Shown: piece after piece, positions 54,728 through 61,622 of the stretch
Numbering within the stretch: the stretch's first letter is position 1
Layout: each line of letters begins with the position of its first letter
Source: Pseudomonadota bacterium
GTDB lineage: Bacteria > Pseudomonadota > Alphaproteobacteria > Rhizobiales > Devosiaceae
Direction: 5' to 3'
Assembly (NCBI GenBank): GCA_023391095.1
Contig: JAEWBN010000013.1
Span: 62,001 to 126,000 of the forward strand
Length of the DNA: 64,000 nucleotides
Translations under genes and position numbers: made by a program
The notes under the pieces: model-generated
Seen by the model: the letters and a program-made list of their open reading frames with translations, nothing else
Told to the model about the DNA's origin: nothing
Database searches by the model: none

Positions 54728-54961
54728 ATGGACTGGAATTTATTGGGCATTGCGTTGCTGTTGACGCTGGCCGGTTTTTATTTTCTCGAGACCGAGAAGG
54801 CCCGGGCGCTGGTCGACGACGCGGTCCCGGCGCTGAAGCCGGCCCGAACCGCGCTCGAGCGGGCATGGCTGGCCCAGCCGGTGCATGTTTTCATGCGCCA
54901 GCTGCTGGCGGCTCGCCAGCGCCGGGCCTTTCAATGGCAGGTTGGCCCGCGCGGCCGCTGA
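54728..54961 (+). CDS. Small membrane-anchored protein of unknown function
   Basis: A 77-residue protein with one N-terminal hydrophobic helix (about 4-20, LLGIALLLTLAGFYFL) and a basic, helical C-terminal part ending RQRRAFQWQVGPRGR. I do not recognise the family. ATG 54728 is preferred to the GTG/TTG-type start at 54713. The following small gene begins 17 bases after its stop, so they are probably co-transcribed. Confidence 0.55.
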   Translation: MDWNLLGIALLLTLAGFYFLETEKARALVDDAVPALKPARTALERAWLAQPVHVFMRQLLAARQRRAFQWQVGPRGR

Positions 54962-54978
54962 AACCGGGGAGCAAAGCA

Positions 54979-55176
54979 ATGGTCCATCGCGATGAAATCC
55001 TCGAGGGCGTTGCCGAAGCGGAACTGCCGGCACTGCGCTCGATTGCCGAAGGGCGGCCCTTTGCGGTTGCAGCTCTTGCCCGGCTTCAGGCCAAGGGCTG
55101 GGTGGACGTGGTCAACGGCGTGCCGCTGATCACCCTGACCGGGCGGACATTGATCGAACATCCGCCTCTGGGCTAA
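54979..55176 (+). CDS. Small protein of unknown function
   Basis: A 65-residue protein, HRDEILEGVAEAELPALRSI then AVAALARLQAKGWVDVVNGV and PLITLTGRTLIEHPPL. The second half looks like a small winged-helix-type fragment (helix, then turn with GWV, then beta hairpin), but this is a visual impression. GGGGAGCAAAG precedes ATG 54979; longer readings from 54865 have no support. The last gene before the candidate small RNA. Confidence 0.55.
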   Translation: MVHRDEILEGVAEAELPALRSIAEGRPFAVAALARLQAKGWVDVVNGVPLITLTGRTLIEHPPLG

Positions 55177-55253
55177 GTCTATGACTTATCCGCGGCTGGC
55201 TCACGACGCCGTTACTGGCAGGTTTGCGAGCAGGGTTAAGAAATCGACTCCTG

Positions 55254-55268
55254 TTAAGCCGCAATTAA
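55254..55268. promoter_or_regulatory. CtrA-type box TTAA-N7-TTAA upstream of the rcdA region
   Basis: TTAA at 55254-55257 and 55265-55268 with seven bases (GCCGCAA) between them, an exact match to the CtrA consensus. A third TTAA lies at 55236-55239 and a GANTC methylation site (GACTC, 55246-55250) lies between. A possible -10 (TATTCA, 55291-55296) follows at normal distance. Confidence 0.55.
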
Positions 55269-55302
55269 TCTTTGGGCGGTAAGGTCTCATTATTCAGATT
55301 GT

Positions 55303-55389
55303 TCTGAATTTTGCAGAGTGGTTCTCCCTCTGTTTGACGCCTCCCTGTTAACTTCGAGAGCCGTAACCTTGCGGCTCTTTTTTCTTTTT
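55303..55389 (+). ncRNA. Candidate small RNA (or rcdA leader) with terminator
   Basis: From the predicted start near 55303 the transcript would hold a stem-loop (GCAGAG...CTCTGT, 55313-55333), an unpaired stretch with the anti-Shine-Dalgarno-like CCTCCC (55340-55345), and an intrinsic terminator (55356-55389). A further perfect hairpin, TTCAGA-TTGT-TCTGAA (55293-55308), sits at the 5' edge. This layout is typical of trans-acting bacterial small RNAs. No open reading frame covers it. It could instead be an attenuated 5' leader of rcdA. Confidence 0.4.
55356..55389 (+). terminator. Strong intrinsic terminator upstream of rcdA
   Basis: GAGAGCCG-TAACCTTG-CGGCTCTT forms a seven- to eight-base stem directly followed by TTTTTTCTTTTT. 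It has the longest T-tract seen in the window and no protein-coding gene ends just before it (the nearest stop is 180 bases upstream). Confidence 0.85.
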
Positions 55390-55496
55390 CAGGGTTTGGC
55401 TTGGCTGCCACGCTTAAACCAGATTTTTAGAATGAAACGGCCCCCGGGGTGACGCGGGCGCGCGTTGGGCCTATCCTGCCCCGATTTGGAGGAGCC

Positions 55497-56015
55497 GTGT
55501 CGGAGACTGGCGAAACAGCATCGGCGATTGCCATCGGCCCGCGCATCGTCGCTTCGGGCGGCTTTGACGCGCTTTATCGCGAGGGCATGACGCTGATCGA
55601 AACCGTCGCCTCCTATCTCGACAGCGAGGGGCGGTTCGAAAGCCGGCTGCTCGACCGGGAGGCGGCCTTCCTTTACGCCACCGAATCCATGCGCCTGACC
55701 ACGCGCCTGATGCAACTGGCCTCCTGGCTCCTGTTGCAACGCGCCGTCAACGAGGGCGAAATCTCCCGCGAGAATGCGCGCTCGGAAAAGGAAAAGGTCA
55801 AGTTCTCCGCCACGCCCAGCCAGCGCGGCGGCCCCGGTTTCGAACAGCTGCCTGCCACCCTGCGCGATTTCATCGACAAGGGCGATCGCCTGTTCGAGCG
55901 GGTCATGCAGCTCGATGCGCTGGAAAAGGGCGATCTGCCCGACGCCATCCCCGCCCATGCCAATGGTGTGGCCGACCAGCTGGCCCGGCTCAAGGCTGCC
56001 TTCATGCGCTCCTGA
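55497..56015 (+). CDS. rcdA: Protease adaptor RcdA (DUF1465)
   Basis: Helical protein of 172 residues. The DUF1465 core is present: ATESMRLTTRLMQLASWLLL, then QRAVNEGEISRENARSEK. In Caulobacter RcdA bridges CpdR-primed ClpXP to substrates including CtrA, timing CtrA degradation at the cell pole. The start is GTG 55497 with GGAGGAG directly upstream; an earlier GTG at 55449 would add an unlikely 16-residue leader. The gene lies downstream of a perfect CtrA-type box. Its stop abuts the convergent ynfA stop. Confidence 0.88.
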   Translation: MSETGETASAIAIGPRIVASGGFDALYREGMTLIETVASYLDSEGRFESRLLDREAAFLYATESMRLTTRLMQLASWLLLQRAVNEGEISRENARSEKEKVKFSATPSQRGGPGFEQLPATLRDFIDKGDRLFERVMQLDALEKGDLPDAIPAHANGVADQLARLKAAFMRS

Positions 56016-56333
56016 TCAGCCGCGCGGCGCGAAAAACACCACCGCCGCGCCGGCCAGTGCCAGGCTGGCCCCGATCAGGTCCCAGCGATCGGGCCTTATC
56101 CCTTCAAAACCGGCCATGAAGGCCATCGAGGCCAGGATGTAGATCCCGCCGTAGATGGCGAAGGCCCGTCCGGCGCTGTCCATGCCGGTCTGCGCCAGGA
56201 TGAAGCCAAAGAGGCCAAGCGCCGCCAGGGCCGGCAGCCAGAGCCAGGGCTGGTCCTGCCGCACGGCCAGCCATACGAGGTAGCACCCGCCGATCTCGAA
56301 CCCGGCCGCAGCGAAAAACAGCGCGAAGATCAT
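56016..56333 (-). CDS. ynfA: YnfA family membrane protein (UPF0060)
   Basis: Protein of 105 residues with four membrane helices. FFAAAGFEIGGCYLVWLAVR and AAIYGGIYI-like AFAIYGGIYILASMAFMAG are diagnostic. YnfA resembles small multidrug-resistance exporters, and a transport role has been suggested. Adjacent stop codons with rcdA leave no room for a terminator between them. Confidence 0.9.
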   Translation of the reverse strand: MIFALFFAAAGFEIGGCYLVWLAVRQDQPWLWLPALAALGLFGFILAQTGMDSAGRAFAIYGGIYILASMAFMAGFEGIRPDRWDLIGASLALAGAAVVFFAPRG

Positions 56334-56351
56334 GCCGGCTTGCTCCCAACA

Positions 56352-56378
56352 AAAAACCCGGCACAGGGCCGGGTTTTT
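56352..56378 (-). terminator. Rho-independent terminator after rpmE
   Basis: AAAAACCCGGC pairs with GCCGGGTTTTT around ACAGG; on the minus strand the stem is followed by a T-run. It lies 18 bases after the rpmE stop. Confidence 0.9.
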
Positions 56379-56396
56379 CGAAATCTCTTGGCTCGA

Positions 56397-56618
56397 TCAG
56401 ATGCCGAGACCCTTGAAGCGCTCCTTGAAGCGCGAAACGCGGCCGCCGCGGTCCATCAGCTGGCCCGTGCCGCCGGTCCAGGCGGGATGGGTCTTGGGGT
56501 CGATGTCGAGCTGCAGCGTGTCGCCTTCCTTGCCCCAGGTGGACTTGGTCTGGTAGGTCGTGCCGTCGGTCATCACCACGTTGATGGTGTGGTAGTCGGG
56601 GTGGATATCACTCTTCAT
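56397..56618 (-). CDS. rpmE: 50S ribosomal protein L31
   Basis: A 73-residue ribosomal protein starting MKSDIHPDYHTINVVMTDGT with the core DIDPKTHPAWTGG and the C-terminal RVSRFKERFKGL. It contains no cysteine, so it is a zinc-independent form. The frame is open to 56807, but only ATG 56618 gives the family start. A terminator follows and the ABC exporter gene is divergent. Confidence 0.93.
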   Translation of the reverse strand: MKSDIHPDYHTINVVMTDGTTYQTKSTWGKEGDTLQLDIDPKTHPAWTGGTGQLMDRGGRVSRFKERFKGLGI

Positions 56619-56829
56619 GGCGTGCCTCAAATCAAACGGGCGCCGCAGCGCCCGGAGAGCAGAAACTGGTATTGGCGGGCTTCCTACAGCAGAAGCTCGC
56701 GTTCTGCAAGGGCTGGGGGAGCGGCAATTTAGTCCGTCCCCAGCCGGTTGCGGCAGGGGGGAGGCAGGCTCTATATGAAGCCCGTCGCCCCGCGCGACAC
56801 AGCGCAAAGAGAAACGGCATAGCTCCGCG

Positions 56830-58632
56830 ATGACAGATCAGGCCGTTTCGGCTGAAACCGACCCCGAAAAGATCGTGGAGGAGGTCACCTCCGCGCCCCG
56901 CCGCCTGCAACCGCTGCGCCGGCTCGTGCCGTTCATCCTGCGCTATCCGGTGCGCCTGACGCTGACGGTCCTGTTTCTCGTCACCTCGGCAATCACCTCG
57001 CTGGCCATTCCCGCCGCACTGGGCGGGGCCATCGACGAAGGCTTTGTCGCCCAGAACCTCGACCAGGTCGGGCGCTATGGCGGGATCATCCTCATCATTG
57101 CCGCCATCATGGCCATTGCCAGCGGCGCGCGCTTCTATTTCATCTCCGTTATCGGCGAGCGCGTCCTGGCCGATCTGCGCGAAGCGGTGTTCACCCACCT
57201 TCTGCATCTCGACGCGCGCTATTTCGACACCAACCGCATCGGTGAGCTCACGAGCCGCCTCAATGGCGACGTGGCGGTCATTCGCGGCGCGGTGGGGTCG
57301 AGCCTGTCGCTCTTTTTGCGCTCCATGGTCACCATTTTCGGCGCCCTGCTGATGATGATCCTGACCAGCCCGGTTCTGACCCTGGCGGTGGTCATCGCGC
57401 TGCCCATGGTGCTGATCCCGGTCATGGCCTTTTCGCGCCGGCTGCGCGGCATGTCGCGCAAGACCCAGGACGCCCTGGCTGACCTTTCCGCCATGGCCAC
57501 AGAAATGCTCGGCGCCAACCGCACGGTCAAGGCCTTCACCCAGGAGGGCGTGCAGTCCGGGCTTTACCGCGAGCGCAGCGAATCCAGCTACCGCGCCGAA
57601 ACCCGCCGCCTCGGCGCCCGCTCGGTCATGGTCGCCATGGTCATCTTCCTCGGCACCGCTGCCCTTGTCGGCCTTGTGTGGTGGGGCGCGCGCTCGGTCT
57701 TTGAAGGCTCGGTCACCGCCGGCCAGCTGGCCCAGTTCCTCGTTTACGCCATGATGGCAGCCGGCGCGCTGACCAATGTGTCCGAAGTGCTAGGGAGCCT
57801 GCAGATCGTTGCCGGCTCCACCGAACGGCTAACCGAAATTCTCGATACCGAGGCCGCCATTACCGATCCGGCCAGCCCGCTCCCCCTGCCGCAGCCGCCG
57901 CTCGGCACGGTCGAATTCGACCATGTGAGCTTTGCCTATGATGGCGGCGAGCCTGTCCTCAACGACATCAGCTTTGCCGTGTCGCGCGGCCAGACCGTGG
58001 CCCTGGTCGGCCCCTCCGGTTCGGGCAAGTCCACCACGCTCTCGCTGCTGCAGCGCTTCTACGACATCGACGCCGGCTCGATCCGCATCGACGGCGTCGA
58101 TATCAGGCAGGCGGGCCTGCATGATCTGCGCAAGCGCTTCGCCTATGTCGAGCAGGAGCCGGTCATTTTCGCCGGCACGATCGAAGAGAACATTCTGTTC
58201 GGCAAGCCCGATGCCAGCCGCGCCGAAGTCCTCGCCGCCGCCAAGGCTGCGCTGGTCGATGATTTCGTGGCCGATCTGCCGCGCGGCTACGACACGGTCG
58301 TGGGCGAACGCGGCGTCATGCTGTCGGGCGGCCAGAAGCAGCGCCTCGCCATTGCCCGCGCCATTCTCAAGAATGCCCCGATCCTGCTTTTGGACGAGGC
58401 GACATCGGCCCTCGATGCGCAAAGCGAACATGCCGTGCAGCTGGCGCTCGAGCACCTGATGGAAGGCCGCACGACCCTGGTCATCGCCCACCGCCTCGCC
58501 ACCATCCGTGACGCCGACACCATCCTCGTGCTCGACGGCGGCACCATCATCGACCGCGGCACCCACGAAGAACTCGTCGCCAAAGGCGGCCGCTACGCCG
58601 AACTCGCCAAACTGCAATTCCGCGAGGCGTGA
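56830..58632 (+). CDS. ABC exporter, fused membrane and ATPase domains (MsbA/lipid type)
   Basis: Half-transporter of 600 residues that acts as a homodimer. Six membrane helices (about 45-330) include AIPAALGGAIDEGF and the coupling region GELTSRLNGDVAVIRGAVG; the ATPase domain has Walker A GPSGSGKS (about 395-402), LSGGQKQRLAIARAI and LLLDEATSALD. The pattern is of the MsbA-like exporters that flip lipid A, phospholipid or drugs. The exact substrate is unknown. Conserved synteny next to rpmE is, from memory, common in Hyphomicrobiales. Confidence 0.9.
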   Translation: MTDQAVSAETDPEKIVEEVTSAPRRLQPLRRLVPFILRYPVRLTLTVLFLVTSAITSLAIPAALGGAIDEGFVAQNLDQVGRYGGIILIIAAIMAIASGARFYFISVIGERVLADLREAVFTHLLHLDARYFDTNRIGELTSRLNGDVAVIRGAVGSSLSLFLRSMVTIFGALLMMILTSPVLTLAVVIALPMVLIPVMAFSRRLRGMSRKTQDALADLSAMATEMLGANRTVKAFTQEGVQSGLYRERSESSYRAETRRLGARSVMVAMVIFLGTAALVGLVWWGARSVFEGSVTAGQLAQFLVYAMMAAGALTNVSEVLGSLQIVAGSTERLTEILDTEAAITDPASPLPLPQPPLGTVEFDHVSFAYDGGEPVLNDISFAVSRGQTVALVGPSGSGKSTTLSLLQRFYDIDAGSIRIDGVDIRQAGLHDLRKRFAYVEQEPVIFAGTIEENILFGKPDASRAEVLAAAKAALVDDFVADLPRGYDTVVGERGVMLSGGQKQRLAIARAILKNAPILLLDEATSALDAQSEHAVQLALEHLMEGRTTLVIAHRLATIRDADTILVLDGGTIIDRGTHEELVAKGGRYAELAKLQFREA

Positions 58633-58670
58633 GCATGGTGAGGCGCGCCGGGTGTCTCACAAAAGGGATC

Positions 58671-58754
58671 GTCACCCTCGGGCTTGACCCGAGGGCACTG
58701 CACTTTACCACGCTGCCGCAAGTATAACCCCCTCGGGTCAAGCCCGAGGGTGAC
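58671..58754. repeat. Inverted pair of REP-like palindromes, copy 1
   Basis: A 25-base segment starting GTCACCCTCGGGCTTGACCC (58671-58695) is the exact inverse of 58730-58754. Each half is itself a hairpin (CCCTCGGG-CTTGA-CCCGAGGG), so the element is a double palindrome of the REPIN type. The 34-base middle contains CACTGCACTTTACC. A second copy lies at 59128-59211. Confidence 0.85.
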
Positions 58755-58875
58755 GCGCGGTGGGGTGAGAACTTTCTGGCAATTAGCGCCAGCGCATCCC
58801 GTCCTTCACCGCCGGACACTGCCCCGACGACGGCCCAATGGCAGGCCTAGTTCCCGTGTGGCTTGAGGTTGTGCC

Positions 58876-59076
58876 GACCACCGGCCCGACACCTCCCCCT
58901 CGACGGGGGAGGCCGGGAGGGGGTGCCAACGCACGCGAAACCTGCCCGCGCGCACCCACCCCATCCCTCCCCGTCCAGGGGAGGGTGCCGCATCGCGCGC
59001 GCTGGAAGACCTAGCCCAACACCCTCTTCCCCTCTCCCCTCGCGGGAGAGGGTGCCCGAAGGGCGGGTGAGGGGGC
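58876..59076. repeat. Intergenic palindromic repeat block, copy 1
   Basis: Starts GACCACCGGCCCGACACC, then CCTCCCCCTCGACGGGGGAGG (58892-58912), CCCTCCCC-GTCCA-GGGGAGGG (58965-58985), and CTCTCCCCTCGCGGGAGAGG with the trailing GGGCGGGTGAGGGGGC (59032-59076). The same series recurs at 59284-59471, so with the REPIN copies this is a diverged tandem duplication. No gene is seen in 58633-59478. Confidence 0.8.
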
Positions 59077-59127
59077 TCGCGTCCCGACGGCGTTGCGTGC
59101 CGCTCAAACTATCCACATCCCGGATCG

Positions 59128-59211
59128 TCACCCTCGGGCTTGACCCGAGGGCACTGCACTTCACCTACTCGCTGCAAGTACAGCCCCCTCGGGTCAAGCC
59201 CGAGGGTGACG
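59128..59211. repeat. Inverted pair of REP-like palindromes, copy 2
   Basis: The same 25-base arms as copy 1 (59128-59152 and 59187-59211), exact inverses, with a middle that starts CACTGCACTTCACC and differs slightly from copy 1. Copies are 457 bases apart. Confidence 0.85.
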
Positions 59212-59283
59212 CGCGGCAAGGGTGGGTACTTCCGGCTACTTACCACCCCGCAGTACTGGCCCCCTTACCGCTCGGTGCATCCC

Positions 59284-59471
59284 CGACCACCGGCCAAACA
59301 CCTCCCCCTTGACGGGGGAGGCCGGGAGGGGGTGCCAACGCACGCCGAACCTGCCCGCGCGCACCCCACCCCATCCCTCCCCGTCAAGGGGAGGGTGCCG
59401 CATCGCGTTTGCCGAAACCCTCAGCGCCTTCCCCTCTCCCCCCGTGGGAGAAGGTGCCCGAAGAGCGCGTT
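59284..59471. repeat. Intergenic palindromic repeat block, copy 2
   Basis: Parallels 58876-59076: GACCACCGGCCAAACACC, CCTCCCCCTTGACGGGGGAGG, CCTGCCCGCGCGCACCCCAC, CCCTCCCC-GTCAA-GGGGAGGG, and CTCTCCCCCCGTGGGAGAAGG. The offset to copy 1 is about 409 bases, against 457 for the REPIN, showing an insertion or deletion of about 48 bases between the copies. Confidence 0.8.
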
Positions 59472-59478
59472 CGAAGAC

Positions 59479-60162
59479 CTACCCCAATCTCTCAACCAGA
59501 TCCCACAGCCGCTCGCGCCCTAGGATCAGCAGCCAGGGCGTATCGTCCACGGGCATGATCGCTACCCGGCCGCCGGTCGCCGCATTGGACGTGCCCAGCC
59601 GCCCGCCCGGCTCCAGCAGGAGATCATCAAGCGGATAGACCAGTCCCCTCGATATCAGGAACCGGATCGGCAGCAGCGGATGCACCGACACCCGCTCTCC
59701 CGCCGCGGCGTCAAACTGGAACGCCCCTGATACGGCCAGCGCCACATCGACCTCATCCACCAGCAGCACGGCGCGTTCGCGCGCCACATCGAGTACGGCG
59801 CTGAGTGCTGCCAGCGTATGGTCGAGCCGCTTGCCGGTCATGCCCAGTGCCAGCGTCACCGGGGCGCTGGTCGAATAGAGCGCCTTCTGGAAGTCGGTAG
59901 TTTCCTGTTCTTCGATGCGTAGCAGCGTCGTGCGGCCGGCCCAGCTCTGGGGATCGGCCAGCGAATCGAGGTCGCCGACAATGGCGTCAGACACGAGACC
60001 GGCCGCCGCAATGGCGTCGCCGCCGCCATCGGCACCCACCAGCACCACGCCGTGGGCGGCAAGATCGCGCAACAGGTCATGGTCCACCGTTCCGCCGCCG
60101 ACAATGGCCATCGGACGGTCATAGGTCAGGGGGCGCTTGGCGCTGGGGGAAGGGGATTGCAC
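59479..60162 (-). CDS. Thiamine pyrophosphokinase (thiamine diphosphokinase)
   Basis: Enzyme of 227 residues that converts thiamine to thiamine diphosphate with ATP. GADGGGDAI and DAIVGDLDSL form the catalytic region, ETTDFQKAL binds metal and substrate, and LGMTGKRLDHTLAAL is the second domain entry. The start is GTG 60162, with an ATG at 60111 as an alternative; either is close to the divergent thiB promoter. It activates the thiamine that the neighbouring transporter imports, matching the family's typical gene context. Confidence 0.88.
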   Translation of the reverse strand: MQSPSPSAKRPLTYDRPMAIVGGGTVDHDLLRDLAAHGVVLVGADGGGDAIAAAGLVSDAIVGDLDSLADPQSWAGRTTLLRIEEQETTDFQKALYSTSAPVTLALGMTGKRLDHTLAALSAVLDVARERAVLLVDEVDVALAVSGAFQFDAAAGERVSVHPLLPIRFLISRGLVYPLDDLLLEPGGRLGTSNAATGGRVAIMPVDDTPWLLILGRERLWDLVERLG

Positions 60163-60185
60163 CGGGACAACTCTCTCAATATGGT
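60157..60185 (+). promoter_or_regulatory. Promoter of the thiBPQ operon
   Basis: TTGCAC (60157-60162) and TATGGT (60180-60185) are separated by 17 bases, so transcription should begin near 60192, exactly where the riboswitch helix starts. The -35 overlaps the GTG start codon of the divergent pyrophosphokinase gene. Confidence 0.65.
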
Positions 60186-60192
60186 CCGCAAC

Positions 60193-60280
60193 GTCTCGCT
60201 GGGGTGTTCCGGTTTTGGCCGGAGCTGAGAGTTACCCATGGAACCTGAACCAGGTCATGCTGGCGGAGGAAGTTCGAGAT
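60193..60280 (+). promoter_or_regulatory. Thiamine pyrophosphate (THI element) riboswitch
   Basis: GTCTCG (60193-60198) and CGAGAT (60275-60280) close helix P1. Inside lie GGGGTG, the conserved GCTGAGAG (60224-60231), ACCC, GAACCTGAACCAGGTCATGC and GGCGGAGGA, all in THI-element order. It lies upstream of thiB. With TPP bound it should reduce expression of thiamine uptake. Confidence 0.93.
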
Positions 60281-60318
60281 GGCAAGGGCGCTGTTCGGGC
60301 ATCCTCACCATTGACACA

Positions 60319-60352
60319 TCCCTTCTCCCATGGCCGCAAACCGATGAAGGGA
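60319..60352 (+). promoter_or_regulatory. Expression-platform hairpin over the thiB ribosome-binding site
   Basis: TCCCTTC (60319-60325) is complementary to GAAGGGA (60346-60352), which is the likely Shine-Dalgarno of thiB, eight bases before the ATG. This fits translational control by the TPP riboswitch. No terminator T-run is present. Confidence 0.6.
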
Positions 60353-60359
60353 AGACCCG

Positions 60360-61367
60360 ATGGTCAATCTCAACTCAAAGGCGCTTGCGGTCCTTCTTGC
60401 CGGATTGGCGCTGTCGCCAGCCGTTGCGCAGGATACGCCGACGCTCACCATCTATACCTATGATGCCTTTGCCGCCGACTGGGGTCCCGGCCCGCAGCTC
60501 AAGGCCGGCTTTGAAGCCAATTGCGGCTGCACGGTTGACTGGGTCGTCGCCGACGATTCCATTGGTGCGCTGCGCCGCGTGCAGCTCGAGGGCGACACGA
60601 CCCCGGCCGATCTCATCGTCGGTCTCGATACCGCCATTGCCGGGGAAGCCCGCGACACCGGCCTTTTTGCCGATCACGGCCTGACGCTGACCGGTCTGGC
60701 GCTGCCCGATGACTGGACCGATGCCCAGTTCGTGCCCGTCGATTATTCCCACTTCGCCTTTGTCTACGACACGGACACGACAGAGGTGCCGCCGACCTCC
60801 TTCGAGGAGCTGATCGCGCTGCCCGACGACGTCAAGATCGTCATCCAGGACCCGCGCTCTTCCACTCCCGGCCTGGGCCTCGTCCTCTGGATCAAGGCCG
60901 CCTATGGCGACCGCGCTCCGGAAATCTGGGCCGGCCTCAAGCCCCATATCCTCACCATCACCCGCGGCTGGACCGAGGCCTATGCCCTCTTCCTCGACGG
61001 CGAAGCCGATATGGTGCTCTCCTACACCACGTCTCCGGCCTATCACCTGCTCGAAGAAGACGACGACACGATCCACGCGGCCATCTTCACCGAAGGGCAC
61101 TTCCCGCAGATCGAGGTTGCGGGCATCCTCAAGTCCTCGGATCAGCAGAAACTGGCCGCAGACTTCCTGACCTATCTGACCTCGCCCGAGGCGCAACACA
61201 TCGTGGCCATGACCAACTGGATGTTTCCCATCGTCGATCTCAGCGGCACCCTCGACCCGGCCTTCGCCGCGCTCCCGCAGCCGGAAAAGACCGTCACCAT
61301 CCCCGACGCCGACATCACCGCCAACAAGGCGGCCTGGATCGACGAGATGATGGCGGCTGTGCAGTAG
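60360..61367 (+). CDS. thiB: Thiamine ABC transporter substrate-binding protein
   Basis: Periplasmic protein of 335 residues with a signal peptide (1-23, AVAQ). The mature part begins PTLTIYTYDAFAADWGPG, a ThiB hallmark, with VVADDSIGALRRVQLEGD and GLDTAIAGEARDTGLF after it. It binds thiamine, TMP or TPP and delivers it to ThiP. The gene is controlled by the TPP riboswitch upstream. The next gene of the operon is separated by a 255-base repeat region. Confidence 0.92.
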   Translation: MVNLNSKALAVLLAGLALSPAVAQDTPTLTIYTYDAFAADWGPGPQLKAGFEANCGCTVDWVVADDSIGALRRVQLEGDTTPADLIVGLDTAIAGEARDTGLFADHGLTLTGLALPDDWTDAQFVPVDYSHFAFVYDTDTTEVPPTSFEELIALPDDVKIVIQDPRSSTPGLGLVLWIKAAYGDRAPEIWAGLKPHILTITRGWTEAYALFLDGEADMVLSYTTSPAYHLLEEDDDTIHAAIFTEGHFPQIEVAGILKSSDQQKLAADFLTYLTSPEAQHIVAMTNWMFPIVDLSGTLDPAFAALPQPEKTVTIPDADITANKAAWIDEMMAAVQ

Positions 61368-61407
61368 TAGAAGGATGAACCGCGCATTCCACGCATGCGG
61401 ACCTGCA

Positions 61408-61592
61408 CTTCTCCCTTGGGGGAGAGGTCGGCCCGCAGGGCCGGGTGAGGGGGCCTTGATGACTTCAGTATTCGCCAAGGGCACCCCCACCCGGCCTCCC
61501 CCTGTAACAGGGGGAGGAGCCATTCCGCGTGTGGATAAGCATCCGGCCAATCTTCTCCTCCCCCTCCTTCAGGGGGAGGCCGGGTGGGGGCC
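61408..61592. repeat. Palindromic repeats inside the thiB-thiP gap
   Basis: A CTCCCTTGGGGGAGAGG hairpin (61411-61427) with GGCCGGGTGAGGGGGCC after it, then CCCCCACCCGGCCTCCCCCT (61484-61503) whose near-exact inverse is AGGGGGAGGCCGGGTGGGGG (61571-61590). The last two form a long inverted repeat across about 110 bases. The first hairpin belongs to the family seen at 40411, 51540 and 59032. Confidence 0.8.
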
Positions 61593-61622
61593 TATCCGTC
61601 AGCTGACAACAGCCTTGTCCCA

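Noticed and set aside
58633..59478. CRISPR array considered for the repeat field
   Set aside because: Repeats are palindromic blocks of unequal size and spacing, only two copies each, without regular spacers or cas genes.
61408..61592. Insertion-sequence remnant considered in the thiB-thiP gap
   Set aside because: No transposase fragment or target-site duplication is seen; the content matches the small palindromic repeat families elsewhere in the window.
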